64,000 bases of DNA. It comes from Thermoanaerobacterium saccharolyticum (GTDB lineage Bacteria; Bacillota; Thermoanaerobacteria; Thermoanaerobacterales; Thermoanaerobacteraceae). Both the position numbers and the translations under genes were made by a program. Below are positions 17,198-26,752 of the stretch, piece after piece (positions within the stretch are counted from its first letter, which is position 1; every line of letters starts with the position of its first letter). The stretch is taken from contig NZ_BBKT01000032.1 of NCBI RefSeq assembly GCF_000747665.1, positions 41,481 to 105,480 of the forward strand, written 5' to 3'. Below the pieces are notes generated by a model that had not been told where the DNA came from, did no database searches, and saw nothing but the letters and a program-made list of their open reading frames with translations.

Positions 17198-18363
17198 TCA
17201 CATACCTCCAGATCATAAAACTTTTTCTTAAGATTAATCTTATCTCCTAATAAAAAATCTTTTAAAACTTCAACTATTTTTATTGATGTATTGCCATCAC
17301 CATATGGGTTTATAGTATTTCTTGATTTATTCTTAAATTCTTCTGTTAACGCTAGATTAATTGCTCTATCAATTTCTTCAGTAATAGGTTCACAGTTAAT
17401 AACACTAGTTGCTTGCAGTCTTCCTTTTTGGCGATCCCCAATATTAATAGTTGGTATACCAAAACTTGGAGCTTCTATCAATCCGCTCGAAGAATTTCCA
17501 ATAACCATTGAACTATATTTTACTGCACTTAAATATCTTTTTGTACCTAACGATTCAAATGATATGGCATTATCACTCTCTGCTACAAATTCATCAATTT
17601 TCTTATTAATAATACGTCCGTCTACATCAGCATTTGCTTTTGTAAATATGAATTTCATATCTTTATGTTTTTTACATGCATCCAGCAATGCTTCAAACTG
17701 ATTAGCTGAGGTACTTTCATCTAATGTCGCTGGGTGAAATGTTACAATGGCATAAGGTTTATCTAACTTATAATTAATTGCTTTTTCAAGTTCTGACTTA
17801 CTCATAAGCTGTTCATTGAGAATATTTTCAATACCAATAGCTCCAACGCAAAAAACACGTTCAGGATTTTCTCCAAGTTGGATTACACGCTTTCGATATT
17901 CGTCTGTACTTGTAAAATGTAAATAGCTAAGTTTTGTAATTGCATGACGTATAGATTCGTCTATAGCACCTTCTGTTGTTTCTCCGCCATAGAGATGTGC
18001 AATAGGTATTCTTTGATTCATAGCTACACAACAAACAGCTAATGTTTCATATCTATCACCAAGAACAACTAATAGATCAGGATTTAACTTACTAAAATAA
18101 TCTGCAAAACTTATCATAGCTAATCCCATTGATTTACTAATTGCTGATGGCGTATCAGCACTCAATAATATCTCTATTTTCTCATCAATATCAACTCCAT
18201 CTTGTTCAATTTCTTTATATGTCAGACCAAATTCTGGTGACAAATGAGCGCCTGTAACAACAATACGCACATCAAAATCCGGAACTTCTTTCAATTTTTT
18301 AATTATTGGCTTTAATAATCCATATTCCGCTCTTGTTGCTGTTAATATACTTATCTTTTTCAT
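17194..18363 (-). CDS. legG: UDP-sugar 2-epimerase, hydrolysing (LegG/NeuC type)
   Basis: A 389-residue GT-B-fold epimerase. The N-terminal ILTATRAEYGLLKPIIKKLK, VVLGDRYETLA near residue 98, HLYGGETTEGAIDESIRHA near 123 and the C-terminal NSSSGLIEAPSFG are the NeuC/LegG signature. In legionaminate synthesis it converts the bacillosamine-type nucleotide sugar to a free 2,4-diacetamido mannose derivative. Its start overlaps the corrected end of legI (TTATGA). Confidence 0.9.
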   Translation of the reverse strand: MKKISILTATRAEYGLLKPIIKKLKEVPDFDVRIVVTGAHLSPEFGLTYKEIEQDGVDIDEKIEILLSADTPSAISKSMGLAMISFADYFSKLNPDLLVVLGDRYETLAVCCVAMNQRIPIAHLYGGETTEGAIDESIRHAITKLSYLHFTSTDEYRKRVIQLGENPERVFCVGAIGIENILNEQLMSKSELEKAINYKLDKPYAIVTFHPATLDESTSANQFEALLDACKKHKDMKFIFTKANADVDGRIINKKIDEFVAESDNAISFESLGTKRYLSAVKYSSMVIGNSSSGLIEAPSFGIPTINIGDRQKGRLQATSVINCEPITEEIDRAINLALTEEFKNKSRNTINPYGDGNTSIKIVEVLKDFLLGDKINLKKKFYDLEVCE

Positions 18364-19363
18364 AATTCGATCAACTCATCTTCTTTAAAATCTCTCACTG
18401 CAGTCTTCCCCAAAACTTCAAACCATTTCATTGGACTTATTCCATTGCCTGGCCTTTTAACTGTTATATTTTCCTCAGTAAAAATCTCTCCTTTTTTTAT
18501 ATCACGTTTTGCAATTATGCTTTTTCTTGCAATTGTAATGTTTTTTTATTTCAGATTCTGTAGGTCTTTTTATGCCATCTCCCAATGCAGATTCTACATT
18601 TCTAATAGCCTGAACCATTGCTTTTAATTCATCAGGCTCTAAGCTGGCTTTATGATCAGGACCTTCCATATTTCTGTCAAGTGTAAAGTGCTTCTCTATA
18701 ACTGCAGCTCCCATGGCAACTGCAGCTATCGGTATTTCAATGCCCTTTGTATGATCAGAATAACCTACATTTACTTTAAATCTTTCTCTTAATGTTTTCA
18801 TAGCTCTTAAATTTACATCTTTATATGGTGCTGGATACTCAGTAGTACAGTGAAGTAATGTAATCTCACCACTGCCGTTTTGTCTCAGAATATTTATGGC
18901 TGCTTCTATTTCATCTAAAGTGCTCATTCCTGTAGACATTATTATAGGCTTGTTCGTCTGTGCAATCTTAATTAAATATGGCAAATTTGTTATTTCTCCT
19001 GATGGAATTTTAAATACATCTATATTTAGCTCATTTAAAAACTCAATACTATCTAAATCAAATGGAGTTGACATAAAGTTTATCTCAACCTCATCACAAT
19101 ATTTTTTTAATTCTTTAAAGTCTTTATATGGTAATTCTAATTTTTTTACCATATCCAACTGAGTATCACTTTCTCCAGTAGTCTCTTTTTGGTATTCTGC
19201 CTTTTGCGCAAATTTTGATATCACTTTTTCTGACTTAAAAGTCTGAAATTTTACAGCATCTGCACCAGCTTCTTTTGCCACATCTATGAGCTTTTTTGCA
19301 AGATTAATATCACCATTATGGTTTACACCTGCTTCTGCTATAATAAATATTTTTTTTCTCCAT
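18360..19363 (-). pseudogene. legI: N-acetylneuraminate/legionaminate synthase, two frameshifts
   Basis: NeuB family: IAEAGVNHNGDINLAKKLID, FQTFKSEKVISK, IPSGEITNLPYLIKI and GYSDHTKGIEIPIAAVAMGA are intact in the central frame. A T-run of 8 at 19350-19357 separates the proper start (ATG 19363, EKKIFIIAEAG) from this frame. A T-run of 7 at 18541-18547 truncates the end; removing one base restores the SAF antifreeze-like domain (KSIIAKRDIKKGEI, then GISPMKWFEVLGKTAVRDF) to a stop at 18360, overlapping legG. It condenses PEP with the 6-carbon intermediate. Both defects are single extra bases, so the true gene is very probably intact (about 334 residues). Confidence 0.9.
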
Positions 19364-19376
19364 ATATAAACCACCC

Positions 19377-20048
19377 TTACTTAATGCGCTTTGCTGGAAC
19401 ACCTACAACAGTACTATTTTCTTCAACGTCTTTAACCACTACTGCTCCAGATCCAACGATCGCATTATTACCAATTTTGATCTGTTGTAATATCTTTGCC
19501 CCTGTCCCAATTAAACAATTATTATTAATGATTACATTTCCAGATACAGCTACCAACGGATTTATTACATTAAAATCTTTAATTTCCGTATCATGTCCAA
19601 TTGTAGAATTTAAATTTATTAAGTTGAAGTTACCAATCTTTATATTACAAGTCAAATTAACTCCTGATGTTATTATATTCCCAACACCCAATTCCACATT
19701 ATTTACATCAAATTTTACATTTGGATGAATAATATTGGGATATACTGCATTTTCAGTATATTTAATTTTATTATATATAATTGATTTTATTTTTGGATTT
19801 CCTATTGGAATAACAATTCCTATTACCGGAAATGAATCAGAATATTCTCTTATTTTATCGTCACACGTTACAACTTTAAAACCATCAATTATTTCTTTTC
19901 CAATCTTTGAGGCATCATCTTCTACAAATCCAAGAAAATCATAAATTTGTTGAGACTGATGTATATTAATTTGTTTAATAAGATTATATGTTTCTTTAGA
20001 AATTCCTCCGCTTCCAAAAATTAATAACGGTAATCCATTCCATTTCAT
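19377..20048 (-). CDS. legH: Left-handed beta-helix sugar N-acetyltransferase (LegH/NeuD/PglD-like)
   Basis: A 223-residue acyltransferase. Residues 1-75 form a PglD_N-like nucleotide-sugar-binding unit ([20 protein letters not shown]). Residues 95-215 are hexapeptide repeats of a left-handed beta helix ([37 protein letters not shown]) ending GVPAKRIK. In legionaminate routes this enzyme acetylates the 4-amino group made by LegC. It lies between ptmE and legI. Confidence 0.82.
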   Translation of the reverse strand: MKWNGLPLLIFGSGGISKETYNLIKQINIHQSQQIYDFLGFVEDDASKIGKEIIDGFKVVTCDDKIREYSDSFPVIGIVIPIGNPKIKSIIYNKIKYTENAVYPNIIHPNVKFDVNNVELGVGNIITSGVNLTCNIKIGNFNLINLNSTIGHDTEIKDFNVINPLVAVSGNVIINNNCLIGTGAKILQQIKIGNNAIVGSGAVVVKDVEENSTVVGVPAKRIK

Positions 20049-20054
20049 ATTTAT

Positions 20055-21134
20055 CTAACCATCCTCTCGTTCTAACCTTCTTCTCATTTCTTCCATTTCA
20101 TTAAACTGACCCATATCCATCCATGAATGTTCACTTATTGGATATACACCTATTCTTTCTCCTTTATCTTTATATTTTTGTATAATATCAGGAAAGTTTA
20201 TTGCATAGTTTTCTTCTAATTCTTCTATAACCCTAGGTTCTACAACATACATTCCTGTGTTTGTAAAAAAAGAAAGCTTAGGCTTTTCTTTTATCTTCTC
20301 TATGTCACCATTCTCACCTATCTCAATCACTCCATAAGGTATTTGAATATTTTTTAATGAACAAACCATTGTAATTATATAGTTTCTTTCTTTATGAAAT
20401 TTATAAATCTTTTCATAATCTTCATCAATGAGAATATCACAATTTGAAAGTATAAAGGTCTCATTAATCTTTCCTTTAAGCAAGCTTAGCCCGCCACCTG
20501 TACCTAAAGGTTTACTTTCATCTATATAATTAATAATATAATCTTTATCTATTTCATTAAAATAAGCCTTTATCATATTTTTTTTATAATTTACAATTAA
20601 AAAAAAGTCATTGCAGCCATATTTATGAAATCTATTTATTATATGTTCTGCAATAGGTATTTCCCCAATTGGAATTAACGGTTTTGGTAAAATCTTAGTA
20701 TATGGATACAGTCTCGTTCCAAATCCACCTGCCATAATAACTACTGGTACATTTAGCGCTTTTCTAATTCCAACTTCATCATCATTTAATAAAACAATCG
20801 AGACAATGTCATTTTTTTCATTTAAAATTGGTAATGCTTCAATAAAGTATTTTTTCATATATGCTTTAGCTTTATCCTTATCTTTTTCATATATAAATTT
20901 AGGATTGTAATTCGCAATATCTTTAACTTTGGCATCAAGATTTCCTTTTTTAAGAATCCATCTTCTAATATCTCCATCTGTTATAGCTGCAACAAATTGT
21001 CCTTCTCTAACAACAAAAAGAACTTTCTTTGCTACTTTATCTAATTGCTCCATAGCTTCAATCATTGTACATTCTTCATCAATTAAAAAATCTTTAACAT
21101 CCAACATATTCATATTCACCTTCTTCACAACCAT
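20055..21134 (-). CDS. ptmE: CBS-domain sugar-1-phosphate nucleotidyltransferase (PtmE-like)
   Basis: A 359-residue fusion: residues 10-120 form a CBS pair (AITDGDIRRWILKKGNLDAK), residues 128-355 a nucleotidyltransferase (VVIMAGGFGTRLYPYTKILP, KPLIPIGEIPIAEHII). This arrangement is that of PtmE, the GlcN-1-P guanylyltransferase that starts GDP-linked legionaminate synthesis in Campylobacter. The start may be the ATG for MLDVKDF about 27 bases in, which has AAGGTG at a better distance. No PtmF/PtmA homologue is in the window. Confidence 0.82.
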   Translation of the reverse strand: MVVKKVNMNMLDVKDFLIDEECTMIEAMEQLDKVAKKVLFVVREGQFVAAITDGDIRRWILKKGNLDAKVKDIANYNPKFIYEKDKDKAKAYMKKYFIEALPILNEKNDIVSIVLLNDDEVGIRKALNVPVVIMAGGFGTRLYPYTKILPKPLIPIGEIPIAEHIINRFHKYGCNDFFLIVNYKKNMIKAYFNEIDKDYIINYIDESKPLGTGGGLSLLKGKINETFILSNCDILIDEDYEKIYKFHKERNYIITMVCSLKNIQIPYGVIEIGENGDIEKIKEKPKLSFFTNTGMYVVEPRVIEELEENYAINFPDIIQKYKDKGERIGVYPISEHSWMDMGQFNEMEEMRRRLEREDG

Positions 21135-21137
21135 ATT

Positions 21138-22310
21138 CTATGCTTTCCCGGGATTCATAAGGCATTCAACAACATATAATACATCTTCCATACTTAAATT
21201 AGAACTGCAAGGAATATTAACAACATGTTCAAGATACTTCTTTGCTTTTTCTATTTTATATTTTTGATTGTCTAGATATGGTTTCTGATCACTAATTAAT
21301 CCCCATATTGGTCGTGATTGAATTCCTCTTGATGATAAATAGTTAATAACTTGGTCTCTATTAAGAGGATATGGCTTGTCGCAATACATAGCATAAAACC
21401 AATAATTTGGTCTTATAATATCTCTGAAGTTCAAAATTGTCAGTCCTTGTATTGCCTTCAATTTTTCTTTATATAATTTATAATTCTTTTCTTTTACTGC
21501 AATAAAGCTTTCAAGCTGTTCAAGTTGAGCAAGCCCTAATGCGGCTTGTAGATTTGTCATTCTATAGTTATAGCCAATTTCATCATGAGTATAATAAAGT
21601 TCATCACTTTTTGCTTGTGTTGTAAGATGTTTGGCTCTTTTGAGTAATTCTTTATCATTCGAAACTATCATACCACCCCCACCTGTGGTAATGATTTTAT
21701 TTCCATTAAATGAATAAACACCTACTGTTCCAATAGTTCCTGCAAATTTACCTCTATATTTCCCCTCAATATAATAAGTTCCCAAAGCTTCAGTAGCATC
21801 TTCAATTACTTTCAAATTGTATTTATCTGCAATTTCCATTATTTTTTCCATATCGGCCATATTTCCAAATACATGTACAACTACTATTGCTTTTATATGT
21901 TTCTTAGTTTTATTGTTGATTAATTTACCATTTATAAAACTACATTCATTATTACAGAACTCTGATAGTTTGTCGGGATCCATAGTAAGGGAATCATCAC
22001 AGTCCATAAATATTGGTTCTGCGCCAATATACTTAACTGGATTAACTGCGGCAATAAAAGTTAGCGTAGGTACGATTACCTCATCATCTTTTGTTACACC
22101 ACAAACTAAAAGTGCAATATGTAATCCAGATGTTCCATTTTGGCAGGAAACAGCACCTTTTACATTAACATACGCTGCAATTTTTTCTTCAAATTCATTG
22201 ACATATGGTCCACTTGTAGATACCCATTCAGTTTTTATTGCTTTAGTTACATATTCTAACTCTTTCCCTTTCAAATTTGGTACAGATAGAGGAATAAATT
22301 TTTGACTCAT
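21138..22310 (-). CDS. legC: Nucleotide-sugar aminotransferase (LegC, DegT/DnrJ/EryC1 family)
   Basis: A 390-residue PLP-dependent aminotransferase: FIPLSVPNLKGKELEYVTKA at the start, QNGTSGLHIALLVCGV near 60, VIEDATEALGTYY near 185 and the PLP lysine in VGVYSFNGNKIITTGGGG near 220. It transaminates the 4-keto sugar produced by LegB. I start at the ATG for MSQKF at 22310, behind AGGAATGA. It lies 15 bases after legB. Confidence 0.88.
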   Translation of the reverse strand: MSQKFIPLSVPNLKGKELEYVTKAIKTEWVSTSGPYVNEFEEKIAAYVNVKGAVSCQNGTSGLHIALLVCGVTKDDEVIVPTLTFIAAVNPVKYIGAEPIFMDCDDSLTMDPDKLSEFCNNECSFINGKLINNKTKKHIKAIVVVHVFGNMADMEKIMEIADKYNLKVIEDATEALGTYYIEGKYRGKFAGTIGTVGVYSFNGNKIITTGGGGMIVSNDKELLKRAKHLTTQAKSDELYYTHDEIGYNYRMTNLQAALGLAQLEQLESFIAVKEKNYKLYKEKLKAIQGLTILNFRDIIRPNYWFYAMYCDKPYPLNRDQVINYLSSRGIQSRPIWGLISDQKPYLDNQKYKIEKAKKYLEHVVNIPCSSNLSMEDVLYVVECLMNPGKA

Positions 22311-22325
22311 AATTATCATTCCTAT

Positions 22326-23312
22326 TTATATATTATAAATATCTACTTTATATCTATCTAAATTCTGTTTAATGAATTCTATTGTCTCAGTCAAACCCTG
22401 TTCTAGAGTATATTGTGGCTTCCAGTTTGTTAATTTCTTAATTTTCTCATTAGATCCTAACAACCTATTTACTTCGCTCTTTTCCGGTCTCAATCTTTTC
22501 TCATCACATACTATTTTTGCATTGGGATTTATTTGTCGTATTAATTCTTCAGCAAGTTGTCCTATTGATATTTCCTTTTGGGTTGCAATATTGATCTCTT
22601 CACCGATAGTTTTATCAGATTTAGCTATCTCGATAAAGCCATTGATTGTATCTTTAACATAATTAAAATCCCTTGTTGGAGTCAATGCACCTAATTTTAT
22701 TTCTTCTTTGCCTGTAAGAAGTTGTGTAATTATCGTAGGAATAACTGCTCTCGCCGATTGCCTTGGTCCATACGTGTTAAATGGTCTAACTATGGTTATT
22801 GGCATATTAAAACTCCTATAAAATGATTCAGCAAGCCTATCTGCTCCTATTTTCGAAGCAGAGTATGGTGATTGTCCTTGAAAAGGATGTTTTTCATCTA
22901 TTGGGACATATTTTGCAGTACCATAAACTTCTGATGTTGACGTTATTAATATCCTACTCGTTTCAAGATCTCTAGCAGCTTGCAATACATTGTAAGTACC
23001 CTCAATATTAGTTTTTATATATGCGAGAGGCGATATATAAGAATACGGAATTCCAATTAGCGCTGCCAGATGAAATACAACTTCCACTCCTTTCATAGCA
23101 TCTCTAATACTGTCATAATCTCTTATATCGCCTTTATATACTTCTATTTCATTTGTATATTTAGATTTCTCTAGCCAGCCCCAGTTATTATTAGAATTAT
23201 ATCTTATAAAAGCTTTCACATTTACACCAATTTCTACCAATTTTTCTGCTAAATGTGAGCCAATAAACCCTCCCGCCCCTGTAACTAAAACTTTTTTATT
23301 TTTTAAGTTCAT
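22326..23312 (-). CDS. legB: Nucleotide-sugar 4,6-dehydratase (LegB, extended SDR)
   Basis: A 328-residue extended SDR: NAD site VLVTGAGGFIGSHLAEKL near residue 8, TSEVYGTA with the catalytic Thr/Ser region near 125, YSASKIGADRLAESF (YxxxK) near 148. It makes the 4-keto-6-deoxy sugar that begins the diamino-sugar route. The ATG at 23312 has AGGAGG 7 bases upstream; the longer reading overlaps the maf stop and is rejected. Confidence 0.9.
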   Translation of the reverse strand: MNLKNKKVLVTGAGGFIGSHLAEKLVEIGVNVKAFIRYNSNNNWGWLEKSKYTNEIEVYKGDIRDYDSIRDAMKGVEVVFHLAALIGIPYSYISPLAYIKTNIEGTYNVLQAARDLETSRILITSTSEVYGTAKYVPIDEKHPFQGQSPYSASKIGADRLAESFYRSFNMPITIVRPFNTYGPRQSARAVIPTIITQLLTGKEEIKLGALTPTRDFNYVKDTINGFIEIAKSDKTIGEEINIATQKEISIGQLAEELIRQINPNAKIVCDEKRLRPEKSEVNRLLGSNEKIKKLTNWKPQYTLEQGLTETIEFIKQNLDRYKVDIYNI

Positions 23313-23343
23313 CACATATCCTCCTAAAAAGTCTCCAACATAA

Positions 23344-25118
23344 TCACTGTTTGATTTCATCAATTGTCTTTAATGCTTTTTTTAAACCTTCCAATGATTT
23401 TTCTATTGCATCATATATCCCTTGATAAAGTGTATATGACATCATTGCAATTCTGAGTTTCTTTTGCCTTTCAGTCTCATTTGTTTCAGGTTTAAACCCT
23501 TTTAGAATTTTTGTAGTAACTATATTTAATATAGAAGATATATACACAAAACTATCTTTCGAGTTTTTTAATCTTTTATCTATTTTATCTAATATCGATG
23601 TTATATGAGATACATCTGCATTAACATCCTTTTGATATTCATTATACATCTTTTTCGAAAGCTTTGCACCACGCATACAGTCATTTTTTTATTTTTTCTA
23701 ATTTTTTTAATTGCATTTTCAAATTCTTCCTTAAAATCATTAATCTGCCTTTGATCTAATCTAATTTTTCCAATTTTTAATGCACTACTTATCTCTTCTT
23801 TTATATTTATTTTTCTTTTCATAAATAGCTCAACTACATCTTTAAATCTCATTATCTTAGTTCCTTTTATAAGCGCACCACCTTCTGTAGCATTTATGTA
23901 TATTCTATCTTGATGACCATATATATAATTTTCAAACCATGTCTTAAATGAAAGCAAAACGCGATCGGTCAAGACTTTTTCTTCATAATTGCCATAAACA
24001 TATATGTACTCTTTTTCGTCGGAATTTTCTTTTATTCTGTCTTTTTCATAAGTTGTTCCAGATGCATGTGTTCTATTATCCAAATACGCTAAATCTTGCC
24101 CTATAAAAATAATAGGGTTGCATCCTAACATATATGCAAAATCCAAAGATAAATTAGCAACAGATGGGCCTGCACTTAACTTTCCAAAGTCTAGCGATAA
24201 TTTGTCTTTAAATAATTTCGTATATATTGAAGCAATCTCTGCAATTATAAGTGGTCCTTCATATTCTTTCAATATTTTTGGGTACAAGGTTAAATCATAA
24301 ACAAGTGGAGAATTGATTTTACATCCATCAAAATGCTCAAAATTCTTCTCTCCACCATCTATTGATACAACAAAATCCGGTTCAATATTTTTTTGCAAAA
24401 GTGCTTTTAAAGCTGTCCCAACACATATAATGACACATTTACCTTTTACTTCTTTTAATTGTTCAATATTTTTGTCAAGTGAAGGACCAGCAGATACTAT
24501 TACTGCTGGAATTTTCTTAAATACATCAAAAAAAGACTTAACAGGTACACTTCTAAAAACAAATTCCAAATTCTCCATAAAATTTGACTGCCATTGCTCA
24601 GCAAAGTAAAGTGCCGTATTCCTGTTAATTCTCATAGAATTAATTGTTTCCAGCAAACATTTATTAAATTTGTCATAATATTCTCTAAAAACAATCGGAT
24701 ACTGCTTAAATTCTTTATATACAACATTTTCGAAGTTATCCCACGGTATATAAAACTGTAGTATTATATTTAATTTTTCTTCTGATTCCTCACCCACTAT
24801 AAAATATATATTCTCTCTATTTTTAAACCTATTATAGCATCCATTATTTAGTGCAAATTGAAATATATTATTAGATGGTTCAATCAATATAAGTTTGTTA
24901 TTTGGTGACAATCTACTTACAAGATAATTAATATGATAGCCTAAGCCTACACCATAAATGATCAATATAGATTCATCATCAATCTCTATATCATCAACCC
25001 ATTCTTTTGCTTCTTTGTCAGGATAATACGAACTATGCAAAAAATATCTTTTTCTATCATCCATATATACTAAAGTATCATTGCCATCTTTAGCTTTTAA
25101 AATTTTAAATGAATACAT
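23344..25118 (-). pseudogene. Maf-type motility-associated glycosyltransferase (DUF115), frameshifted
   Basis: The first frame (25118-23601) carries the DUF115/MptE-like core: LIIYGVGLGYHINYLVSRLS near 55 and PAVIVSAGPSLDKNIEQLKE near 205, then FIGQDLAYLDNRTHASG near 340. A second frame (23676-23344) encodes the helical tail (CMRGAKLSKKMYNEYQKDVN onward). They join if the T-run of 7 at 23684-23690 were 8, giving about 590 residues, normal for Maf proteins. Maf enzymes transfer nonulosonic acids to flagellin. It precedes the leg genes and follows a small ORF, with TGATG overlap. This is the one homopolymer break that is a base short rather than a base long. Confidence 0.82.
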
Positions 25119-25471
25119 CAATTAAGCTCTCCTTTTTTGCAATGATTCATATATCCATATAAGATATCCTTAATCTCATAATTCAGTGAATCGGATATTA
25201 ATTGATAATCTGAATTTTCAATTCCATTCATTAATGCACTTAAACTTTCATTGACCTTTATAATATCTAGATTAAAGCCATGAAGTGGCATAGTCAACGT
25301 TATAGCTTGTACTGACCAATTAAGACCATCTATAACATTTATAAGCAATGAATTTGCTTCTGCATACATGCCTTCGTCTATTAACCTTATCACATCGTCG
25401 ATACCATCAATAAGCCTCGGCACATACTTAAGGCTCTCTGCTACAGTTTCTTTCATCATATCATTAAGCAT
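25118..25471 (-). CDS. Hypothetical protein, first gene of the flagellin-glycosylation operon
   Basis: A 117-residue, predicted all-helical acidic protein (VAESLKYVPRLIDGIDDVIR, then NSLLINVIDGLNWSVQAITL). No motif I recognise. Its stop codon overlaps the maf start (TGATG), so the two are coupled. Small helical proteins in this position beside Maf genes are common in clostridia, and a chaperone or accessory role in flagellin glycosylation is a reasonable guess only. Confidence 0.7.
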   Translation of the reverse strand: MLNDMMKETVAESLKYVPRLIDGIDDVIRLIDEGMYAEANSLLINVIDGLNWSVQAITLTMPLHGFNLDIIKVNESLSALMNGIENSDYQLISDSLNYEIKDILYGYMNHCKKGELN

Positions 25472-25715
25472 ATAAACCCACCTAACATTTTTACATTTCT
25501 ACAATGATTATCGGCTTAATATAATAAAAGTTTAAGCTTATAACTATATTATTTTATACTAATTAATCACACACGATATTTCTATTTGAAATTTTTTGGT
25601 ATATAAGAAATGTAAAAAAGATTGACGCGTACCCATGATGGGCGTATGTATATTTGACTTATATTTTTTAATATCCTATAATTTAATAAAACATATATTC
25701 AAAGTTGGTGTTATT

Positions 25716-26729
25716 GTGGATAAATTAGAATATCTGCAAAAATATTATCCTAATATGGACAATAAAATCTTAGCAGAAAAGCTTGGTATGACTGAACAAT
25801 CTATAAGGCGATTGGCATCAAAATATAATATAAGAAAAAGTCCTGATTACATAGAAAAGCAGCATAAATCATTAATTAATGCTCATAAAGAAAAATATAT
25901 TGCAAATATCCCAGATATCCATCTAAATAATCATCAGCTAAATATCATCGTCGGTAGCATTCTGGGAGATGGAAATTTATCATATGCACCAAGAGGTAAA
26001 AATGCTTATTATAGAGAACATTTTTGCCAGCAACAATATGAGTATAGATTGTGGAAATGTACACAGTTAAGGAATTTAGGTTTTAAGATAAACAAAAATA
26101 ATACTTTACAATCAATCTCGCACCCAATATTTTCAGATTTATATGAGAAATTTTATATTAATAAGCATAAAACCATAACGTATGATAATATTAAGTTACT
26201 TAATGAACCTGTTGGAATTGCCTGTTTATATATGGATGATGGCAGCCTCGTAATTTCAAAAAATAATAAACACAAAATAACAGTCAATCCAATTATAACA
26301 TTATATACACTGAATTTTAGTAAAGAAGAAAATATGATAATGCAGGAGCATATTTATAAAACTTTCAATGTTAAATTCAATTTAAAAAAGCATCCAGATG
26401 GCAAAAAATATATTTTAACAATTGGAAAAAAAGAAGAAGTATTTAGTTTTTTAGACATTGTAAGACCATATGTTAGTCAAATAGCAAGTATGAATTATAA
26501 ATGGGATATAGAAAAAAGGATTGACGATGAGTGCAAAAAGGATAAGCGAATAAACACAAGAGATTTTTACAATAGGAAGTTTTTATCGTACACTGATGAA
26601 GATATTGATAAAATTATCGATATGAAGCAAAATGGCTATAAAGACTTGGATATTGCTAATAAGTTGAATAGATCATATTGGGGTATCGTATGGAAAATAA
26701 GAGATTTAAAATCTAAGAATATGATTTAA
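25716..26729 (+). CDS. LAGLIDADG homing endonuclease, free-standing beside the hag intron
   Basis: A 337-residue protein from the GTG at 25716 (a longer frame opens at 25635). An N-terminal helix-turn-helix (KILAEKLGMTEQSIRRLASK) is followed by two LAGLIDADG helices, NIIVGSILGDGNL and VGIACLYMDDGSL, each with the catalytic Asp, so it can act as a monomer. A second HTH-like region is at the C-terminus (YKDLDIANKLNRSYWGIVWK). It lies on the plus strand, convergent with flagellin, its stop only 24 bases from the flagellin stop. It is outside the flagellin intron, which is unusual. The ribosome site is weak (GTTGGTG). Confidence 0.88.
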   Translation: MDKLEYLQKYYPNMDNKILAEKLGMTEQSIRRLASKYNIRKSPDYIEKQHKSLINAHKEKYIANIPDIHLNNHQLNIIVGSILGDGNLSYAPRGKNAYYREHFCQQQYEYRLWKCTQLRNLGFKINKNNTLQSISHPIFSDLYEKFYINKHKTITYDNIKLLNEPVGIACLYMDDGSLVISKNNKHKITVNPIITLYTLNFSKEENMIMQEHIYKTFNVKFNLKKHPDGKKYILTIGKKEEVFSFLDIVRPYVSQIASMNYKWDIEKRIDDECKKDKRINTRDFYNRKFLSYTDEDIDKIIDMKQNGYKDLDIANKLNRSYWGIVWKIRDLKSKNMI

Positions 26730-26746
26730 GGGAGGCAGAACCTCCC
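26730..26746. terminator. Hairpin terminator shared by hag and the endonuclease gene
   Basis: GGGAGG / CCTCCC with a 5-base loop starting right after the endonuclease stop, followed on the plus strand by TCTTTATTAT. On the minus strand it lies 7 bases after the flagellin stop but has only a short T-tract there. Confidence 0.7.
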
Positions 26747-26752
26747 TCTTTA

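Noticed and set aside
25635..26729. Intein or intron-encoded ORF for the LAGLIDADG gene
   Set aside because: The gene lies outside the intron boundaries and on the opposite strand, and there is no host protein frame around it.
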